The notes below the pieces were generated by a model that made no database searches, had not been told where the DNA came from, and was given only the letters and a program-made list of their open reading frames with translations. Positions 62,084-64,000 of a stretch of 64,000 bases of DNA are shown here, one piece after another. The stretch comes from Thamnaconus septentrionalis (taxonomy: Eukaryota; Chordata; Actinopteri; Tetraodontiformes; Monacanthidae). The stretch covers positions 14,700,501 to 14,764,500 of the forward strand of contig CM020518.1 of assembly GCA_009823395.1 (NCBI GenBank), in the 5' to 3' direction. The position numbers and the translations under genes are program-made. Within the stretch, counting starts at the first letter, position 1. Every line of letters begins with the position of its first letter.

Positions 62084-63839
62084 CGCTCTCCCATTGCACA
62101 AACAAAATGCATCTTCAATGATACCCTCTCCTTCATAATGCCTGCCTCTGAAACAGCCTGTTTGTACACAGACAGCTTCACCAAAGGTCGTTTTGCTTTT
62201 CTTTTCATTTTTTAGTTTTATTTTTTGGCTTTTTTTTTTGGCCCTACAACAATGATTAGCTCGCCACGCTATTTTACTACCACCCCCACGCTGTCCAATA
62301 AACTGTTTCCCTCTTTAGATATGGAAAAAGGGATGAGTGTGTAATGCCGGGAGTTTATACGTGCAGAAAACAAGAAAGAAGGCCAAAAGGATTTGAGTTT
62401 GTTAAATAATTGAGGAGGCTGACACTGTTGTCAGGAGTGAAGCAATGCATGCATTTTCTAGTCCATTTCAGCTCAGTTGAACTGTTTGGGGTACACAGCT
62501 GTTAGGGAAGACACGGCAGCGTGGCTTTAGAAAACATGTTAGCTAAAAGTTTAAGGCTGTGGTGCCGAGGGGGCAACCAAATGTTCAAATGAGGGCAGGT
62601 GACACATGGCTCTTGTCTGCCAAAGGCGCACCTGTCAAAGTAAGTCAACTTAATGCACAGGTGGCTAGTACAGTTTATAACTGGTTGATTCTTTAAACAA
62701 TTTTGTACCAACATCTAAATTAAGTATGAGAAAGTTATCGCTTTTTCCCCTTTTTTGGCAAATTTGACTCAGTTATCCATTCATGAAGAGTTGCAGGTCT
62801 GCGGAAATGCTGAGAGCACGTAAGGTTAAGGTTTAGACACATTAGGCTAAAAAAAAATAAAATGCCCCAGAATGAGGAAGTAAAGGGAAACAAAGGCTGG
62901 GGGGGGCACCATGAAACTACATGAGGCCATGCTCAACGGAACATCTGAATGACATGATACAATAGCATTGAAGCTGAACTTAAATGTAACGACAACTTGC
63001 AACAGAAATGTGACATGTGGAATCAAACCATGTGAGCTAAACCTATGACGAGCATGCATCCAAAACCTCTCGAGATTCTTCAGTTTGGATCAAAGCAGGA
63101 AAGGAGTCAATCAAACAACTGTCTCGGTGCTGCGCTGTAGCCACAGAGGCTCAAACCAAGATTTGAGAATCGCAGGTCACATCAACTCAGGTGGACGTCT
63201 TTGCTAGTGCACGCTGGTGATGAATTCAGCTCATCACTGCAGGATGAAGGACTATTTTTGGAAAGGGGAACCGGCAGCGCTATTCAAACCACATGCATGA
63301 CAGGATGTTCAGTCTGATGGTTATGTGATCATTCTTACACCGAGCCCTAAAGATAAACATAAGGTGCATCTATGAAATTGAAATGCACTACGGCAATGCA
63401 AGGCTCCGAATCTAATCTATAAATAATTGTCAACCAATCTGCGTTACGTCTTGTATTGCATTATGGTTCACAGTTCTCCTTTGTGGTCAATTTGGAGAAC
63501 TACAAAGTAACAGTTGTGTGGGAAGAAAATGTTAATGTTGTTCTCAGGGCAACTCGCAGGCCAAAATCCCAATGATGTCAAATATGGTGACATCTCAAAG
63601 GGTTTCCGTACATCCATGATGACGCAAATCAAGTTCCACTATAGAAAAAATGAATACGTTGCCTCGGCCATTCAAAGAGCCAATCACCCGTGCCATTCAG
63701 GTCTCTGGTTAGAGCTCGGCTTATTTAAGCCACTGAGACCTGTAATGATTTCCCAATAGTATCATCAGTCGCGCTGACATTTAAAGACAATTGAATACGG
63801 AAGAGATGGAATACGCAGTTCAGAGGCCTTTAAACCAAT
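62084..63839 (+). repeat. Segmental duplication, copy B (1756 bp)
   Basis: Direct repeat of 58248-60403, lacking 401 bp of copy A at 62581/62582. The left edge follows a locally repeated cgctctc (62074-62080 and 62084-62090). The sequence beyond the right edge (from 63840) is unrelated to that following copy A. Confidence 0.97.
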
Positions 63840-64000
63840 ACTGCCTGGATTAACCGGGCGCACAGCCTTAATGGGGCACATTATTGCTATAAAGATCTAT
63901 GAGCGACATGTCAGCAGAGGAGACCTCAAGCTCACTTCTTGATGGAGAGCTATTGAGCACTTTCACATATGCCTTTACCGTGGCGCCAGAACCACGGTCC
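63840..64000. other. Intronic sequence at window edge
   Basis: Non-repetitive, with no gene recognised. Confidence 0.5.

Larger units (their letters stand above)
29886..64000 (-). other. vav2: vav2 intron 1 (partial, 5' end outside window)
   Basis: This lies upstream of the exon acceptor on the minus strand. No open frame resembling Vav exon 1 (N-terminal WRQCGRWLIDCKVLP-type sequence) is present on the minus strand up to the window edge. The span is read as at least 34.1 kb of first intron. An alternative first exon or a nested non-coding gene cannot be excluded. Confidence 0.65.

Noticed and set aside
59411..63059. Identical 70-codon minus-strand frames at 59411-59623 and 62847-63059
   Set aside because: The identity follows from the young segmental duplication. 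The frame is Phe/Val-rich, has no family resemblance and one frame per copy is expected by chance.
30000..64000. Vav2 exon 1 and 5' UTR on the minus strand
   Set aside because: I looked for the N-terminal CH-domain start and a following donor and found no matching frame. It is presumed to lie beyond the window.

Overview
The window is vertebrate nuclear DNA, most likely from a spiny-rayed teleost fish. The reasons are many (CA)n microsatellites, several miniature DNA-transposon families that I recall as typical of percomorph genomes, a non-LTR retrotransposon 3' end with a (GATG)n tail as in fish Rex3 elements, very low coding density and interspersed AT-rich, homeobox-motif-rich segments. 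Nothing prokaryotic or viral is visible.

The only coding sequence I can defend is one 117-bp internal exon on the minus strand at 29769-29885. It encodes 39 residues that match, by recall, the second half of the N-terminal calponin-homology domain of Vav2, a Rho/Rac guanine nucleotide exchange factor. It has a consensus acceptor and donor, is in phase 0 on both sides and corresponds to exon 2. I found no neighbouring Vav2 exon, so the window should be about 29.8 kb of intron 2 (left, 1-29768), the exon, and about 34.1 kb of intron 1 (right, 29886-64000).

Left half (1-29.7 kb): intronic DNA with microsatellites near 2.2, 7.5, 13.3, 14.7, 19.1, 20.5 and 28.6 kb. It also holds a perfect 17-bp-arm foldback at 1.95 kb, a tRNA-headed retroposon relic at 6.3 kb, a Tc1-type miniature element at 19.8-20.1 kb, a CpG-rich block with a composite CRE/E-box at 21.4-22.2 kb, a LINE fragment at 23.5 kb, a miniature transposon with an internal tandem duplication at 25.7-26.2 kb, and several stretches that look like conserved enhancers.

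Right half (29.9-64 kb): a long (CA)n at 34.1 kb and four hAT-like miniature elements (38.0, 41.0, 44.8 and 57.1 kb). The 44.8-kb element is interrupted by a Rex3-like LINE 3' end, and the 57.1-kb element keeps a perfect 8-bp target-site duplication. There are two copies of another dispersed repeat (48.5 and 54.5 kb), two more copies of the 25.7-kb family (52.3 and 61.5 kb) and a second LINE fragment (55.6 kb). At the right edge is a young direct segmental duplication (58248-60403 and 62084-63839, about 98-99% identical by hand count) that differs by one 401-bp indel.

There is no operon or multi-gene system. The biology is a giant-intron signalling gene with candidate regulatory islands and a layered record of transposon insertion and local duplication. 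I saw no convincing evidence of an undescribed system.
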